This document shows, in pieces, positions 30,806 to 32,419 of a stretch of DNA of 32,419 bases; positions within the stretch are counted from its first letter, which is position 1, and every line of letters begins with the position of its first letter. The notes under the pieces were generated by a model. That model made no database searches. It saw only the letters and a list, made by a program, of their open reading frames with translations, and was not told the origin of the DNA. The DNA is from Cystobacterineae bacterium (lineage in GTDB: Bacteria > Myxococcota > Myxococcia > Myxococcales > Myxococcaceae). A program made the translations under genes and the position numbers. The stretch lies in contig WRKR01000037.1 in the NCBI GenBank assembly GCA_009782175.1, positions 1-32,419 of the forward strand, written 5' to 3'.

Positions 30806-32179
30806 ATGGACAAAGAGGAAGCGGTGGCAGAGAAGCGGCTTTTTTTGGAGTGCATTGGCGGCATTTCCGGGGACATGTGCCTGGGGGCCCTTCTGGAGTT
30901 GGGCGTAGACTTGGAGGTTTTGCTGGCGCAACTGAAAACCTTGCCCCTTGAGGGGTGGAGCCTGCACCGGGAGACGCAACAGCGCCACCACCTGGTGGGT
31001 ACACGGGTGGTGGTGAAAACCCAGGAAGAAGCCCCCAGGCAAAGCCCTCAGCCCCCAAGCATAGAGGGAGAAGGCACCACCCCCTTTGGCTTGCCCAAGC
31101 AGAAAGAGGCGCACCGCCGCCTTGGGGATATTGAGGAGGTGGTGAAGGCCTCAGGCCTCTCGCCAAAGGCCAAGGAGCTCTCCTTGAGTGTGTTTGGCCT
31201 TTTGGCCAGGGCCGAAGGAAAAATACACGGAATGCTCCCCTCGGAAGTACACTTCCACGAGGTGGGGGCGGTGGACTCCCTCATTGATGTTTGCGGTTTT
31301 GTGGTGGCCTGGGAGTGCCTGGGCTTTCCCAAAATACACTGCACCCCACCCCCCATGGGGCAAGGCAGTATACAAGCGGCCCACGGCGTGTTGCCCGTGC
31401 CGGCGCCGGCGGTGGTGGCCTTGCTGCAAGGCAAACCCGTGCGCTATGAGGGGCAAGGGGAGAGGACAACCCCCACGGGGGCGGCTTTGCTGGTGGCCTT
31501 TGCGGAGTTTTCACCGCCGCCCGAGTGCGCCCTGCTATACACAGGCCATGGCCTGGGGCAGCGCGACACGGCAGATTTGCCCAACCTGCTGCGCGCAAGC
31601 CTTGTGGAGCTGCAAACCCGACAAGCGGCTTTGTGCCAAATAGAAACCAACCTGGATGATGCCTCCCCTGAAATGCTTTCCGCGCTGGCCGACAAGCTGC
31701 GCACCCAGGGGGCCCTGGACGTATGGCAAATACCCTGCGTTATGAAGAAGGGACGCCTGGGCGTATGCCTGGGCTTGCTGTGCGAAGCAAGGCGTGTAGC
31801 GGACATAGAGAAGTTTTTGTTCCGCGAGTCCACAGCCCTGGGCATCCGCCGCTGGCCCATAGCGCGCCAGGTACTCTCCCGCAGGACGGTGCAAACGCAA
31901 ACGGAATATGGCATTATCCGCGTTAAACAAAGCTTTTTGGAAGGCAAGTTTATTCAGGCCAAACCCGAGTTTGACGACTGCCTCATGGCCGCCCAAAAAT
32001 GCAACCTCCCCCTGGCCGTTGTTATGGTAGCCGCCATCAACGCCTGCACCCCCAAGGAAAACCCCTCGCCCAAAAGCACTCCCGCCCCAACCCCCTCTCC
32101 AGAAGCTACGCCCATCCAAAACCCCTGGCCAGGGGGGCCCCGCAAAGCCAAAGCCCCCAAGAGCAAAACCAGAGGCTAG
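30806..32179 (+). CDS. larC: LarC nickel-pincer cofactor cyclometallase
   Basis: A 457-residue protein (DUF111 family) that inserts nickel into the pyridinium bisthiocarboxylate nucleotide, the last step of the cofactor made by LarB, LarE and LarC for lactate racemase and relatives. GGISGDM is at 18-24, HFHEVGAVDS at 149-158 and TTPTGAA at 221-227; IETNLDD opens the second half. Both halves are in one frame; in Lactobacillus plantarum a ribosomal frameshift joins them. The ATG follows GGGGG. From about residue 415 there is a Pro/Lys-rich tail outside the conserved family. Its TAG stop is part of the CTAG that begins the structured repeat. larB and larE are not in the window. Confidence 0.93.
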   Translation: MDKEEAVAEKRLFLECIGGISGDMCLGALLELGVDLEVLLAQLKTLPLEGWSLHRETQQRHHLVGTRVVVKTQEEAPRQSPQPPSIEGEGTTPFGLPKQKEAHRRLGDIEEVVKASGLSPKAKELSLSVFGLLARAEGKIHGMLPSEVHFHEVGAVDSLIDVCGFVVAWECLGFPKIHCTPPPMGQGSIQAAHGVLPVPAPAVVALLQGKPVRYEGQGERTTPTGAALLVAFAEFSPPPECALLYTGHGLGQRDTADLPNLLRASLVELQTRQAALCQIETNLDDASPEMLSALADKLRTQGALDVWQIPCVMKKGRLGVCLGLLCEARRVADIEKFLFRESTALGIRRWPIARQVLSRRTVQTQTEYGIIRVKQSFLEGKFIQAKPEFDDCLMAAQKCNLPLAVVMVAAINACTPKENPSPKSTPAPTPSPEATPIQNPWPGGPRKAKAPKSKTRG

Positions 32180-32419
32180 ACCGGTTCCACTTTGACATGA
32201 TCTCTTCGTGAGACGAGCTAAAGCTCGTCTACTCCACTCCGTGGATGATCTGAAAAAGCTTGCTTTTTCAGATCATCCCCTCCGCTCCGTTGGGACTCGT
32301 TTTTGTTCGGGTCATGCACTTAAGTGCACTCCCTACCACCTCCCTTCCGTCAGCAAGCTCCACCGGAGCTTGCTCCTCACAAAAGCCTCGTCCGCCTCGA
32401 CCTCATGTCAAATTGAAAC
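32176..32419. repeat. Structured dispersed repeat, copy 2 (runs off the window)
   Basis: It begins CTAGACCGGTTCCACTTTGA and ends at the window edge with CATGTCAAATTGAAAC (32404-32419), the inverted form of its start, so only about eight bases are missing. Inside are four hairpins or palindromes in a row: 32211-32218 with 32223-32230; 32244-32259 with 32262-32277 (16 bp, perfect, 2-base loop); TGCACTTAAGTGCA at 32315-32328; and 32352-32361 with 32365-32374. The modules GAGACGAGC, CTCCGCTCCG and AAGTGCACTCCC occur in the same order as in copy 1. No gene is seen. Confidence 0.8.

Noticed and set aside
30709-30951. Open frame overlapping the larC start
   Set aside because: It overlaps well-supported larC in another frame and shows no recognisable features.

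Overview
The window looks like chromosome from a Gram-negative, deltaproteobacterial/Myxococcota-like organism. The signs are a secreted von Willebrand A lipoprotein with calcium-binding thrombospondin-type-3 repeats, many outer-membrane lipoproteins, a large beta-barrel of a type I associate with myxobacteria, an LptM-type lipoprotein, a PilZ protein, methylmalonyl-CoA epimerase and a GH44 glycosidase. G+C looks like the high fifties by eye (not computed). No rRNA, tRNA, CRISPR array or transposase gene was seen.

Layout, left to right. (1) 1-512: a gene-free stretch packed with stem-loops. (2) 513-4062, minus: a vWA/TSP3 lipoprotein and a twin-CX3C proline-rich secreted protein, separated by a 166-bp MITE-like inverted-repeat element. 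(3) 4248-9545, plus: methylmalonyl-CoA epimerase, an outer-membrane barrel, an LptM-like lipoprotein, dapA, dapB and an FAH-family hydrolase; the last four are joined by ATGA overlaps. (4) 9582-12449, minus: ileS. (5) 12579-13815, plus: a lipoprotein with about 21 PPPR heptads and a His-rich mini-lipoprotein. (6) 13812-17113, minus: a PilZ protein followed by pepN, which carries a repeat insert. (7) 17221-17509: a structured dispersed repeat. (8) 17821-19871, plus: biotin carboxylase and biotin carrier subunits of an acyl-CoA carboxylase. (9) 19913-22881, minus: GH44 lipoprotein and GT4 glycosyltransferase (GTGA overlap). (10) 22898-30647, plus: an exopolysaccharide block with a small membrane protein, a shrunken Wzz paralogue, a full Wzz/PCP protein, a 1330-residue GT2-linker-polymerase/ligase fusion and an acyltransferase-3. 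(11) 30806-32179, plus: larC, followed at once by a second copy of the structured repeat, which runs off the right edge.

How the genes fit together. The dap genes feed lysine/meso-diaminopimelate and hence peptidoglycan. The epimerase and the biotin-dependent carboxylase subunits both fit a propionyl-CoA to methylmalonyl-CoA route, though no carboxyltransferase or mutase is in view. Blocks 9 and 10 together look like synthesis, chain-length control, polymerisation, acylation and trimming of a surface polysaccharide.

The most unusual content is non-coding and repetitive. There is a structured repeat family with CTAG-bounded ends in two copies. In two places an element's terminal CTAG also supplies the stop codon of the neighbouring gene. 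In-frame tandem repeats with 15-, 21- and 36-bp periods recur in otherwise unrelated genes. The fused GT2/polymerase with a roughly 430-residue repeat linker, the twin-CX3C secreted protein and the tandem Wzz paralogue are the protein-level oddities.
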